In this document: positions 8,201 through 15,972 of the stretch, piece by piece | How positions within the stretch are numbered: position 1 is the first letter of the stretch | Layout: the number at the start of each line of letters is the position of its first letter | Position numbers and translations under genes: made by a program | Assembly: GCF_000202835.1 (NCBI RefSeq) | Contig: NC_015186.1 | Span: 1,612,001-1,676,000 of the forward strand | Direction of reading: 5' to 3' | DNA from: Acidiphilium multivorum AIU301 | GTDB taxonomy: Bacteria > Pseudomonadota > Alphaproteobacteria > Acetobacterales > Acetobacteraceae | DNA length: 64,000 bases | Notes under the pieces: generated by a model | Seen by the model: only the letters and a program-made list of their open reading frames with translations | What the model was told of the DNA's origin: nothing | Database searches by the model: none

Positions 8201-8555
8201 CGGGCACTGGCTGCTGCACGCGCAGTTCACCGCCACCTCGATGATCGGCTTCATCGCGCTGGCCGGCATCATCGTGCGGAACTCGATCCTGCTGGTGGAC
8301 TTCATCCGCCACGGCGCGCGGCCGGGGCTGACGCTGCGCGAGGTGCTGCTGGAGGCCGGCGCCATCCGCTTCCGGCCGATCCTGCTGACCGCGCTCGCGG
8401 CGATGATCGGCGCATCGACGATCCTGCTCGACCCGATCTTCCAGGGCCTGGCGATCTCGCTGCTGTTCGGCCTTGCCTCGTCTACCCTGCTGACGGTGCT
8501 GGTGATCCCGGCGATCTACGTGGTGCTGCGCGACCCGGACCGGGTCGTTTCCTGA
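5286..8555 (+). CDS. RND efflux transporter permease (1089 aa)
   Basis: A proton-driven inner-membrane pump of the AcrB/HAE1 superfamily. The full-length protein has the N-terminal membrane segment, two large periplasmic loops (about 35-340 and 580-890) and two sets of helices. The proton-relay aspartates are in ILVDDAIVVVENIARH (about 414-429). It starts with GTG overlapping the adaptor stop. Substrate cannot be read from sequence. Its place behind a persulfide sensor and rhodanese suggests a sulfur compound or a redox-stress metabolite. A hairpin terminator follows. Confidence 0.9.
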   Translation: MRLGISGRLARAFIRSPLTPLFLLAALAAGLVAITTIPRDEDPQIHVPMVDVMVQANGLKAADAAELVTKPLETILKAIPGVKHIYSETRDDQVLVTARFRVGTNEDAAVVRVNDKIRANMNRIPIGIPPPLVVGRGIDDVAILTLTLAPKPGAATHWTQGALSQIATKLQDQLIKVPNVGLSYIAGSDPMQIRVEPEPDKLMLYGVTLQQLASRVADANRSFIAGRVFDHGELRDVAAGQTLFGVPDIGLLLITTRDGRPVYLRDVAHVVVGPAPLQSHVFAITHEGKAWHTAPAVTVALAKRAGSNAVVVADDALKRVKSLEGSLIPSDISVQVTRDYGRTANEKANELLFHLGLATISIVVLIAFAVGWREAVVTLVVIPTTILATVFASELMGYSINRVSLFALIFAIGILVDDAIVVVENIARHWAMPGTRSRRRAAIEAVAEVGNPTVVATLTVIAALLPMLFVSGLMGPYMAPIPVNASAAMAFSFFVAMIIAPWLMYKLAGRDRFAEEDRAGEIEFLELTTPALAHEAGAAAAHPDRLGRLYRAVAAPILRTRRRAGLFLALVGIATIAACAMFYTEAVTVKLLPFDNKSSLNVLLDLPAGSTVQQTEQTLFAAARIAETMPEVRALQVYAGTPQPFDFNGLVRHYYLRDQPWQGDLHVMLTPKGDRSQQSHQIAGELRRRLLKRLPLPHGAVLKVVEAPPGPPVLATLLAEIYGPNEATRLAVAREVKKLFRKVPYIVDIDDSWGHRQKQLHIAIDQDRLEYFGVRQADVYDTIQDLFGGMKVGYSYRGENRLPIEIAIGLPNHALDWSQQLADTPVPANAVPADKSVVELGQVVHVTRTEGSRVLYRRDGHFADMVTAELDGKFEAPIYAMFAVDKLINQHDWGKLPKPTISFRGQPASEAHPTLLWDGEWEITYVTFRDMGAAFLVALLGIYVLVVAQFRSFKVPLLVLTPVPLTLIGIMPGHWLLHAQFTATSMIGFIALAGIIVRNSILLVDFIRHGARPGLTLREVLLEAGAIRFRPILLTALAAMIGASTILLDPIFQGLAISLLFGLASSTLLTVLVIPAIYVVLRDPDRVVS

Positions 8556-8573
8556 CCCGGCCCTGACCCCGCC

Positions 8574-8601
8574 GCCCGGCACGCACGGCTGCGTGCCGGG
8601 C
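8574..8601 (+). terminator. strong GC hairpin after the RND operon
   Basis: Perfect 12-base arms (8574-8585 and 8590-8601) enclose a 4-base loop. It lies 18 bases after the pump stop codon. It lacks a clear U-tract, as is common in GC-rich genomes. It separates the sulfide/RND operon from the XRE-hyf operon. Confidence 0.65.
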
Positions 8602-8650
8602 GCATTCCTGCTCCGAGCAAAATGCGAATCGGCACGGCCTGTCGATTATT

Positions 8651-8686
8651 TATGATGCCTGAAACGCAGGAGATGATGTTTCAGAC
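8651..8686 (+). promoter_or_regulatory. XRE promoter and inverted-repeat operator
   Basis: The inverted repeat CTGAAAC (8659-8665) and GTTTCAG (8678-8684), with flanking TG/CA also symmetric, lies between a possible -10 TATGAT (8651-8656) and the ATG at 8687. It overlaps the presumed transcription start and ribosome site. This suggests autoregulation by the small XRE protein encoded just downstream. Confidence 0.5.
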
Positions 8687-8941
8687 ATGATTTCTTCCGG
8701 CCAGTTGAAGGCGGCGCGCGCCCTGCTCGGCATCGACCAGCGGGATCTGGCGGAATTGTCCGGCCTGTCGCTGCCGACCATCCAGCGGATGGAGGCGAGC
8801 GAGGGGGTGATCCGCGGCAATGTCGATTCGCTGATGAAGCTGCTGGACGCGCTGGACCGGGCGGGGATCGTGGTGATCCGGCCGGGCGATGTTTCGGATG
8901 CCAGCGGCGGGCGCGGCGTGCGCCTCAAGAGCGGGACGTGA
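8687..8941 (+). CDS. small XRE-family HTH regulator (84 aa)
   Basis: A single Cro/C1-type helix-turn-helix occupies residues 1-62 (LKAARALLGIDQRDLAELSGLSLPTIQRME), with no effector domain. Its stop codon overlaps the GTG start of the first hyf-like gene by three bases, so it is co-translated with the complex and likely controls it. A near-perfect inverted repeat sits between promoter and start. An AGGAG lies 14 bases upstream of the ATG, an unusually long spacing. Confidence 0.82.
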   Translation: MISSGQLKAARALLGIDQRDLAELSGLSLPTIQRMEASEGVIRGNVDSLMKLLDALDRAGIVVIRPGDVSDASGGRGVRLKSGT

Positions 8942-10953
8942 CGGCGGCACTGCTGCTCTGCGCCCTGGCCTGGCTCGCGCTCGGCGCGGCCGGCGCAGCA
9001 CTTTCCCGCCGCGATGCCGGGCGCATCGTGGTCTATGGCGGGTCGCTCGCCGTGTCCCTGATCGCGCTTGGCGTGGCCTTCGCATCGCTTGGCGGCGGAG
9101 CGCCAGGCATCACCCTGCCGCTCGGCCTGCCGGGAATCGGCATGCGGTTCGCCGTCGATCCGCTGTCGGCCGCGTTCCTCGTGCTGGTCGATCTCGGCGG
9201 TGCGGCCGCCAGCCTGTATGCGCTCGGCTACGGGCGACACGAGGCGGAGCCCTGGCGGGTGCTGCCCTTCTACCCGGTGTTCCTCGCGGCGATGAACCTG
9301 GTGGTGATCGCCGCCGACGCCTACGGGTTCCTGCTGTTCTGGGAGCTGATGTCGCTCGCCTCCTGGGCGCTGGTGATGGCGGACCATACGCGGGCGGAGA
9401 CGAGGCTGGCGGGGTTCGTCTATCTGTTGATGGCGAGCGCGGGCACGCTGATGCTGCTGCTCGCCTTCGGCCTGCTCGCGGGACCGCACGGGGCATACGG
9501 ATTCGCCTCCATCGCGGCGGCGCACCGGGCGCAATGGACAGGGGCGGTCGCGATGCTGCTGGCGCTGCTCGGCGCCGGGTCCAAGGCGGGCCTGATGCCG
9601 CTGCATGTCTGGCTGCCGCGCGCGCATCCCGCGGCACCGAGCCATGTCTCGGCGCTGATGAGCGGGGTGATGACGAAGGTGGCGGTCTACGCCTTCATCC
9701 GCATCGCCTTCGATCTCGCCGGCCCGGCCGCCTGGTGGTGGGGGCTCGTGGTGCTGGCGGCAGGTGCCGTTTCCGCCGTGCTCGGCGTGCTGCAGGCGCT
9801 GCTGGAAGACGATGTGAAGACCGTGCTCGCCTACAGCACGATCGAGAATATCGGGCTGATCTTCGCCGGGCTCGGCCTCGCCCTCGCCTTCCGGGCCGAC
9901 GGCCTGGCGCTGGCCGCGAGCCTCGCGCTCACCGCCGCGCTGTTCCACGCCTTCAACCACATGCTGTTCAAAAGCACGTTGTTCTTCGGCGCCGGCGCGA
10001 TCCAGCACGGCGCCGGCACCCGGCGGCTTTCGGAACTTGGCGGGCTGATCCACCGGATGCAGATCAGCGCGGTGCCGATGCTGGTCGCGGCGATGGCGAT
10101 CGCGGCGCTACCGCCGCTGAACGGGTTCGCCTCGGAATGGCTGCTGTTGCAGGCGGTGCTGCTCAGCCCGTCGCTGCCGCAATTCGGGCTCAAGCTCGCG
10201 GTGCCGGCGGCGGGCGCGCTGCTGGCGCTGGCCGCGGCCTTTGCCAGCGCCTGCCTCGTCCGGCTCTACGGCATGGCCTATCTCGGCCGGCCGCGCAGCG
10301 CGGCCGCTGCAAGCGCGCATGAGGCCGACGGGATCTCGCGCGCCGCGATGATCGGGCTCGCTTCACTCTGCCTCGTGTTCGGGCTGATGCCGGCGCTGGT
10401 GCTCGGCCATCTTGCGCCGGTGGCAAGGGAACTGGTCGGGATATCGCTGCCGGGGCGGCCGGGCTGGAGCGCGCTCACCCTGCTGCCGGTGCCGGCGCGG
10501 CAGAGCTCCTACGATCCGCTGCTGATCGCGCTGTTCATCGCGCTGACCGGCAGCCTCGCGGCGCTGGGGCTGCACCGCTTCGGCTCGCGCGCCCTGCGCC
10601 GGGCGGTGCCCTGGGGATGCGGCTTTCTCACCGAGGGCAGGGCGGCGCTGCCGGCGGGGACGCAATATTCGCCCGCGGGATTCAGCCAGCCGATCCGCCG
10701 CGTGTTCGCCACATCGCTGTTCCGCGCCCGCGACGAGGTGGCGATGCCACCGCCGGGGATGGCCGCGCCGGCGCGCTTCGCCAGCCGCATCACCGATCCG
10801 GCGTGGGATGGCGGCGCGCTGGCGCTCGCCGCACTGGTCAACCGCGCCGCCGACCGCGCCAACCGGCTGCAGTTCCTGACCATACGGCGCTATCTCGCGA
10901 TGGTGTTCGTGACGCTGCTGATCCTGCTCGCGACGGTGGCGTTATGGGCCTGA
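8938..10953 (+). CDS. hyfB: hydrogenase-4 component B-like proton-pumping subunit (671 aa)
   Basis: A multi-spanning antiporter-like subunit homologous to HyfB/HycC and NuoL/M. The proton-channel segment GLMPLHVWLPRAHPAAPSHVSA and the following lysine-bearing helix (GVMTKVAVYA) are present, then a long C-terminal region typical of HyfB. It starts with GTG inside the XRE stop and overlaps the next gene by ten bases. It is expected to translocate ions when the peripheral arm transfers electrons. The partner and physiological role are unknown. Confidence 0.88.
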   Translation: MTAALLLCALAWLALGAAGAALSRRDAGRIVVYGGSLAVSLIALGVAFASLGGGAPGITLPLGLPGIGMRFAVDPLSAAFLVLVDLGGAAASLYALGYGRHEAEPWRVLPFYPVFLAAMNLVVIAADAYGFLLFWELMSLASWALVMADHTRAETRLAGFVYLLMASAGTLMLLLAFGLLAGPHGAYGFASIAAAHRAQWTGAVAMLLALLGAGSKAGLMPLHVWLPRAHPAAPSHVSALMSGVMTKVAVYAFIRIAFDLAGPAAWWWGLVVLAAGAVSAVLGVLQALLEDDVKTVLAYSTIENIGLIFAGLGLALAFRADGLALAASLALTAALFHAFNHMLFKSTLFFGAGAIQHGAGTRRLSELGGLIHRMQISAVPMLVAAMAIAALPPLNGFASEWLLLQAVLLSPSLPQFGLKLAVPAAGALLALAAAFASACLVRLYGMAYLGRPRSAAAASAHEADGISRAAMIGLASLCLVFGLMPALVLGHLAPVARELVGISLPGRPGWSALTLLPVPARQSSYDPLLIALFIALTGSLAALGLHRFGSRALRRAVPWGCGFLTEGRAALPAGTQYSPAGFSQPIRRVFATSLFRARDEVAMPPPGMAAPARFASRITDPAWDGGALALAALVNRAADRANRLQFLTIRRYLAMVFVTLLILLATVALWA

Positions 10954-11900
10954 TCGTGCATCTTGCCCTGCAGGCGCTGGAAATGGCGATCGCGCTGGCG
11001 GCGGCGCCGCTGCTCACCGGCTTCGTGCGCAAGGTCAAGGCGCGGTTGCAGCGCCGCGCCGGGCCGCCGCTGCTGCAAGTTTATCGTGATCTCGCCCGGC
11101 TGGTGGCGAAGGAGGCGGTGGTGCCCGAGGCATCATCGTGGCTGTTCCGCGTCTCCCCTTACGTGATCTTCGCCGCCACCTGGGTCGCCGCGGCGCTGGT
11201 GCCGGAATTCGCGACCAATCTGCAATTCTCCTGGTCGGGCGACCTGATCGTGATCGCAGCCCTGCTCGGCAGCGCCCGCTTCTTCCAGATGCTGGCGGCG
11301 CTTGATTCCGGCACCGCCTTCGGCGGTATCGGCGCGAGCCGGGAGGCGATGCTCGCCTCGCTCGCCGAGCCGGCGATGCTGATGATCGTCTTCACCGTCG
11401 CGCTTGTCGCCGGCACCAGCCAGCTTTCGGCGATCGCCACCTTCATGCATTCCGGCGCCGAGGGGCTCAGGCTGTCGCTCGCGCTCGGCCTGGTCGCGCT
11501 GGTGATGGTGGGGCTGACCGAGACCGGGCGCTTCCCGGTCGACAATCCGGCGACGCATCTCGAACTGACCATGGTGCACGAGGCGATGGTGCTGGAATAT
11601 TCCGGCCGGCACCTGGCACTGATCGAGCTGGCCGGGGCGATGCGGCTGCTGCTCTACATGTCGCTGATCGCCTGCATCTTCGCGCCGTTCGGCATCGCGC
11701 CGCCGGGGGCCGGGCCCGCTTCCCTCGCGCTCGGGCTTCTGAGCTATGCCGGCAAGCTCGGCGCCGGCGCGGTGGCGCTGGCAGGGTTCGAGACGACGAT
11801 CGCCAAGATGCGGGTCTTCCGGATTCCGAATTTCGTCGGCGCAGCACTGATGCTCGGCCTGCTCGGCACGCTGCTGTTGTTCATGTCGGCCTCGCTATGA
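10944..11900 (+). CDS. hyfC: hydrogenase-4 component C-like subunit, NuoH homolog (318 aa)
   Basis: The membrane subunit that connects the peripheral electron-transfer arm to the proton channels. About eight helices are visible, with the family motif ETGRFPVDNPATHLELTMVHEAM near residues 192-213 (acidic residues facing the quinone-like cavity in NuoH). The length equals E. coli HyfC. The ATG at 10944 overlaps hyfB by ten bases; longer upstream frames are shadows. The stop overlaps hyfE by four bases. Confidence 0.9.
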   Translation: MGLIVHLALQALEMAIALAAAPLLTGFVRKVKARLQRRAGPPLLQVYRDLARLVAKEAVVPEASSWLFRVSPYVIFAATWVAAALVPEFATNLQFSWSGDLIVIAALLGSARFFQMLAALDSGTAFGGIGASREAMLASLAEPAMLMIVFTVALVAGTSQLSAIATFMHSGAEGLRLSLALGLVALVMVGLTETGRFPVDNPATHLELTMVHEAMVLEYSGRHLALIELAGAMRLLLYMSLIACIFAPFGIAPPGAGPASLALGLLSYAGKLGAGAVALAGFETTIAKMRVFRIPNFVGAALMLGLLGTLLLFMSASL

Positions 11901-12586
11901 CCCTGATGCTCGCCCCCTTTACGCCCGGCGCAACCGCCTTCGGCCTTGCCCATGTGCTCGCCGGCGCGCTGGTACTGGTCAGCCTGATGATGCTGTATCA
12001 GGACCGGCTGCCGGCGCTGGTCAATGTGCTGGCGCTGCACGCCGCCCTGCTCGGTGTGGCGGTCGGCTGGCAGGCCTGGCTGCAGCGGGCGCCGGAACTC
12101 TACATCACCGCGGCGATCGCGATCGGGTTCAAGGCGGTGGCGATCCCGCTCGCGCTGCACCGCATCATCGAGCGGCTCGACATCCATCGCGAGGTCGAGA
12201 CGGTGGGCGGGATCAGCCTGACGATGCTGGCCGGGATCGGGCTCGTCGCGCTGTCGCTGCTGGTGATGCTGCGCACTGCCGCCCAGGCCAACGCGCTGGC
12301 GCGGGAGGATCTGGCTCTCGCGCTGTCGGTCATCCTGATCGGCATGCTGATGATGGTGACGCGGCGCAACGCGGTGAGCCAGATCGCGGGATTCATGATG
12401 CTGGAGAACGGGCTGATCCTCGCCGCCGCGGGGGCGCAGGGCATGCCGCTGGTGGTGGAGATCAGCGTCGCCTTCTCGATCCTGATCGCCTTCATCGTGA
12501 TCGGCGTGTTTCTCTTCCGCATCCGCGAGCGGTTCGACACGGTGGACAGCGCCGCACTGGACGCGTTCCGCGGAGAGCTGCGATGA
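11897..12586 (+). CDS. hyfE: hydrogenase-4 component E-like subunit, NuoK-type (229 aa)
   Basis: A small membrane subunit of about seven helices. The C-terminal half resembles NuoK (the MMLENGLILAAAGA region corresponds to the glutamate-bearing helix), and the N-terminal half is a HyfE-specific extension. It overlaps its neighbours by four bases on both sides (ATGA), so stoichiometric co-translation is likely. Membership of the hyf-like complex is clear from order and homology. Confidence 0.85.
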   Translation: MTLMLAPFTPGATAFGLAHVLAGALVLVSLMMLYQDRLPALVNVLALHAALLGVAVGWQAWLQRAPELYITAAIAIGFKAVAIPLALHRIIERLDIHREVETVGGISLTMLAGIGLVALSLLVMLRTAAQANALAREDLALALSVILIGMLMMVTRRNAVSQIAGFMMLENGLILAAAGAQGMPLVVEISVAFSILIAFIVIGVFLFRIRERFDTVDSAALDAFRGELR

Positions 12587-14031
12587 CGGGCGCTGCCTTC
12601 GCCGCGGTGATCGCCACCCTCGCCATTCCGGCCGGTGCCATGCTGCTGCTCGCCTTCGTGCCGTCGTGGCGGCTGGCGGCGCGGCTGAACGCGCTGGCGA
12701 GTTGCGCGACGGTGGCCGCCGCCGCCGTGCTGCTGGTCCACCGGCCGGCGCCGGACGGGCTGTTTCTCGTGGATGGGCTGAACATCGCCTTCCTGCTGCT
12801 GAACGGGCTGGTCGGGTTCACCACCAGCCTGTTCAGCGCGAGCTATATCGGCCACGAGATCGGCACCGGCCGCCTCGCGCCGCATCACCTGCGGCTCTAC
12901 CACGCGATGTACCAGGCGATGATGCTCGGCATGAATCTCGCGCTGGTCAGCAACAATCTCGGGCTGATGTGGTTCGGCGTCGAACTCGCCACGCTGTCGA
13001 CGGTGATGATGGTGGGGATCTACCGCACCCCGGCGGCGATCGAGGCGTCGTGGAAATATCTCATCCTCGGCAGCGTCGGCATCGCGCTCGCGCTGTTCGG
13101 CACGATCCTGGTCTATCTCGCGGCCCAGCCGGCGCTCGGCGGCGGGATGAAGGCGATGCAATGGACCGGCCTGCTCCGCCATGCCGCCGCACTCGACCCG
13201 GCCCTGCTCGATGTCGGATTCGTGTTCCTGCTGATCGGCTATGGCACCAAGGCCGGGCTGGTGCCGATGCACGCCTGGCTGCCGGACGCCCATGCCGAGG
13301 GGCCGACGCCGATTTCGGCCGTGCTGTCCGGCCTGCTGCTGAATGTGGCGCTCTATGCGCTGCTGCGCTTCAAGATCCTGCTCGCGGCGAGCCATGCCAG
13401 CATCGCCGCCGGGACGCTGATGGAGGGTTTCGGCCTCGCCACGCTGTTCTTCGCCGCGATCATGCTCTACCGGCGGCGGGACATCAAACGCCTGTTCGCC
13501 TATTCCTCGATCGAGCACATGGGCATCATCACCTTCGCCTTCGGCATTGGCGGGCCGATCGGCAATCTCGCCGGGCTGTTGCAGATGGCGATGCACAGCC
13601 TGACCAAGTCGGCGATTTTTTTCGCGGTCGGGCATGTGGCGCAGGCCAAGGGGACGCAGAAGATCGCCGAGATCGGCGGGCTGACGGCGAGCCATCCCTT
13701 TCTCGGCTGGACGCTCGTGGCGGGCATCGCGGCGATCGCGGGCCTGCCGCCCTTCGGCATCTTCACCTCGGAATTCCTGCTGATCACCTCGACCTTCGCC
13801 CGCGCCCCGCTGCTCGCGGTGCTGCTCGGCCTCGGCATCCTGCTTGCCTTCGGCGCGCTGCTGCTGCGGATGACCGGGCTGTGTTTCGGCGCGCCGAGCC
13901 CGGGCAACGCGCCGAGTTCCGCCGCGGCGACCCCGCTGCTGCTGCATCTCGGCCTCGTGCTTGCCGTCGGCATCGCGCTGCCGGGATTTCTGTATGACTG
14001 GTTCGCCCATGCCGCCGCCCTGCTCGGCTGA
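12583..14031 (+). CDS. hyfF: hydrogenase-4 component F-like proton-pumping subunit (482 aa)
   Basis: The second antiporter-like subunit, homologous to HyfF and NuoN/M, with about 14 helices. The channel motif GLVPMHAWLPDAHAEGPTPISA and the broken-helix region are intact. The SSIEHMGIITFAFG and HSLTKSAIFFAVGH motifs typical of HyfF are also visible. It follows hyfE with a four-base overlap. Together with HyfB the complex has two proton-channel subunits; no HyfD is present. Confidence 0.88.
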   Translation: MTGAAFAAVIATLAIPAGAMLLLAFVPSWRLAARLNALASCATVAAAAVLLVHRPAPDGLFLVDGLNIAFLLLNGLVGFTTSLFSASYIGHEIGTGRLAPHHLRLYHAMYQAMMLGMNLALVSNNLGLMWFGVELATLSTVMMVGIYRTPAAIEASWKYLILGSVGIALALFGTILVYLAAQPALGGGMKAMQWTGLLRHAAALDPALLDVGFVFLLIGYGTKAGLVPMHAWLPDAHAEGPTPISAVLSGLLLNVALYALLRFKILLAASHASIAAGTLMEGFGLATLFFAAIMLYRRRDIKRLFAYSSIEHMGIITFAFGIGGPIGNLAGLLQMAMHSLTKSAIFFAVGHVAQAKGTQKIAEIGGLTASHPFLGWTLVAGIAAIAGLPPFGIFTSEFLLITSTFARAPLLAVLLGLGILLAFGALLLRMTGLCFGAPSPGNAPSSAAATPLLLHLGLVLAVGIALPGFLYDWFAHAAALLG

Positions 14032-15442
14032 CGCGCCGCCGATGGTCGACGCCGCCGGATGGCGCGCGGCAGGTGCTGCACTCGCTTCGGGGGAGCGCGT
14101 GCTGGTCGCGCTCTGGGCGGCGCGGGATGATGCGGGGGCGCGCGTTCATCTGGCGACACGACGGCCCAACGGGAGCGATCTCGCGGTGATCGCCCTGCGC
14201 GCGGAGGACGGTTCCTATCCGTCGATCGGGCGGTATCATCCGGGGGCGATCCTGATGGAGCGGGCCTTGCAGGATGCGAGCGGGCTCCGCGCCGAGGGAT
14301 TGCCCGATCCGCGCCCCTGGCTCGACCATGAGCGGGACTTCGCCTTCCTGCCCGCCGAGGGCGAGGGGCTGCACCGGATACCGGTGGGGCCGATCCATGC
14401 CGGGACGATCGAGCCGGGCCATTTCCGCTTCACGGTGAACGGCGAGACGATCGTGCGGCTGGAGGCGCGGCTCGGCTACACGCACAAGGGCACGCTCGGG
14501 CTGATGCGGGGAGCGACACCGGATGCGGCGTCGCGTCTCGCCGGGCGGGTTTCGGGCGATTCGACCGTGGCCTATGCGTGGGCCTTTGCCCGCGCGGTCG
14601 AGGCGGCACTCGGGGTTGTCGTGCCGAAGCGGGCGTCAGTGCTGCGCGGGGTGATGGCCGAGCTCGAACGCCTCGCCAATCATGCTGGCGATTTCGGCGC
14701 GATTTGCAACGATGCCGGGTTCCCGCTGATCAACGCCCATGCCGGCGCGCTGCGCGAGACGATCCTGCGCCAGGCCGAGGCCTGCTTTGGCCACCGGCTG
14801 ATGATGGACCGGATCGTCCCCGGCGGGGTTGCCGCCGATCTGGCGCCGGCTTCCGCCGCTTCCCTGCTTGCCGAATTGCCGTCCTGGCGCGGGCGGTTCG
14901 AGCGACTGGTCGAACTCTATGGCAAGACCGCCTCGTTGCAGGACCGGGTGGTCGGCGCCGGAAGACTCGCCCCCGACCTTGCCCGCCGCCTCGGCTGCGG
15001 CGGCTATGTCGGCCGCGCCGCGGGGCAGGATTTCGACGCCCGGCGCGATGCGCCCTACCCGCCCTATGACCGCCATGCGCCCGACGTGCCCGCGCTTGCG
15101 GCCGGCGATGTCGATGCGCGGGTGCGGATCCGGATCGCCGAGATCCGCGCCAGCGTCGCGCTGATCGGCGAGTTGCTCGGCGATCTGCCGGAGGGCGACA
15201 TTCGCGCCTCACGGCCGGAGAACGGTGGCGAGGCGTTCGGCTGCGCGCTGGTGGAAGGGTTCAGGGGCGATGTCTTCGCCGCGGTGCGGCTGCGCGGCGC
15301 GGTGGTGGCGGATGCGTTCATGCGCGATCCGTCGTGGTTTTTCTGGCCAGCGCTGGAAGCGGCGATCGAGGGCAACATCGTCGCCGACTTCCCGCTCTGC
15401 AACAAGAGCTTCAACGCCGCCTATTCGGGGTGCGACCTGTAA
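14009..15442 (+). CDS. hyfG: hydrogenase-4 large-subunit-like protein lacking Ni-ligand CxxC (477 aa)
   Basis: Homologous to HyfG/HycE and NuoC+D: an N-terminal 30-kDa-like domain (1-110) then the 49-kDa-like catalytic domain, with LGYTHKG (155-161) intact. The first nickel motif of NiFe hydrogenases (RxCGxC) is replaced by RVSGDS (180-185), and the last motif (DPCxxC) is replaced by a CNKSFN...GCDL tail. This matches the Ehr-type (energy-converting hydrogenase-related) subunits, which should not bind NiFe. The start overlaps hyfF by 23 bases; ATG 14042 is an alternative. Confidence 0.85.
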   Translation: MPPPCSADAPPMVDAAGWRAAGAALASGERVLVALWAARDDAGARVHLATRRPNGSDLAVIALRAEDGSYPSIGRYHPGAILMERALQDASGLRAEGLPDPRPWLDHERDFAFLPAEGEGLHRIPVGPIHAGTIEPGHFRFTVNGETIVRLEARLGYTHKGTLGLMRGATPDAASRLAGRVSGDSTVAYAWAFARAVEAALGVVVPKRASVLRGVMAELERLANHAGDFGAICNDAGFPLINAHAGALRETILRQAEACFGHRLMMDRIVPGGVAADLAPASAASLLAELPSWRGRFERLVELYGKTASLQDRVVGAGRLAPDLARRLGCGGYVGRAAGQDFDARRDAPYPPYDRHAPDVPALAAGDVDARVRIRIAEIRASVALIGELLGDLPEGDIRASRPENGGEAFGCALVEGFRGDVFAAVRLRGAVVADAFMRDPSWFFWPALEAAIEGNIVADFPLCNKSFNAAYSGCDL

Positions 15443-15945
15443 TGCGCAGAACCCTCTTCGAAAGCCTCCATCGCGGCACCATGACCGAAACGGCTCCGCC
15501 GCGCGACGCCGAAACCGCCGCGCTGGTCGCGGAACTCGACCGGGCGGCGTTGCGGCGGCTCGGCCGGTCGCTGGCGATCCGCGCGGTGGATGCGGGATCG
15601 TGCAATGGCTGCGAGCTCGAAATCATCGCCCTTGGCAACGTGCTTTACGATCTGGAGCGGTTCGGGCTGAAACTGGTCGCCTCGCCCCGCCATGCTGATG
15701 TGCTGCTGGCGACCGGCCCGATGACGCGGAACATGAGTGCCGCGACGCGGCTGGCCTACGAGGCGATGCCGGCGCCGAAATTCGTCGTTGCCGTGGGCGA
15801 TTGCGGGCGCGATGGCGGGGTGTTCGCGGCGAGCCCGCATTGCCTCGGGGGCACGGCGTCGGTCCTGCCGGTCACGCTCACGATTCCGGGCTGCCCGCCG
15901 ACACCGGCCGCGCTGTTGCGCGGGCTGATCGGCCTGCTGGGGTAG
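15442..15945 (+). CDS. hyfI: hydrogenase-4 small-subunit-like Fe-S protein, NuoB homolog (167 aa)
   Basis: Carries the proximal [4Fe-4S] cluster next to the large subunit, as in HyfI/HycG/NuoB. All four ligand cysteines are present: Cys54 and Cys57 (SCNGCE), Cys121 (VGDCGRDGG) and Cys151 (PGCPPTP). The start shares one base with the hyfG stop (TAATG). It ends the hyf-like operon; no ferredoxin-like HyfA/HyfH and no maturation genes are nearby. Confidence 0.88.
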   Translation: MRRTLFESLHRGTMTETAPPRDAETAALVAELDRAALRRLGRSLAIRAVDAGSCNGCELEIIALGNVLYDLERFGLKLVASPRHADVLLATGPMTRNMSAATRLAYEAMPAPKFVVAVGDCGRDGGVFAASPHCLGGTASVLPVTLTIPGCPPTPAALLRGLIGLLG

Positions 15946-15972
15946 CGGTTCGGCGACGGCGCGGCAGGCGTT

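Noticed and set aside
5148-8582. A 1144-residue open frame on the minus strand across the RND pump
   Set aside because: It is the shadow of the pump in a GC-rich genome. Its composition (Arg, His and Asp rich, with no recognisable domain) is not that of a protein, and it lacks a ribosome site.
12100-14010. A 636-residue minus-strand frame across hyfE and hyfF
   Set aside because: It has the same Arg/Gln/His-rich shadow composition and no domain, while the opposite strand encodes clear HyfE and HyfF.
14009-15945. Calling the hyf-like operon a functional NiFe hydrogenase
   Set aside because: The large subunit lacks the N-terminal nickel ligands and the DPCxxC motif. No maturation genes are near.
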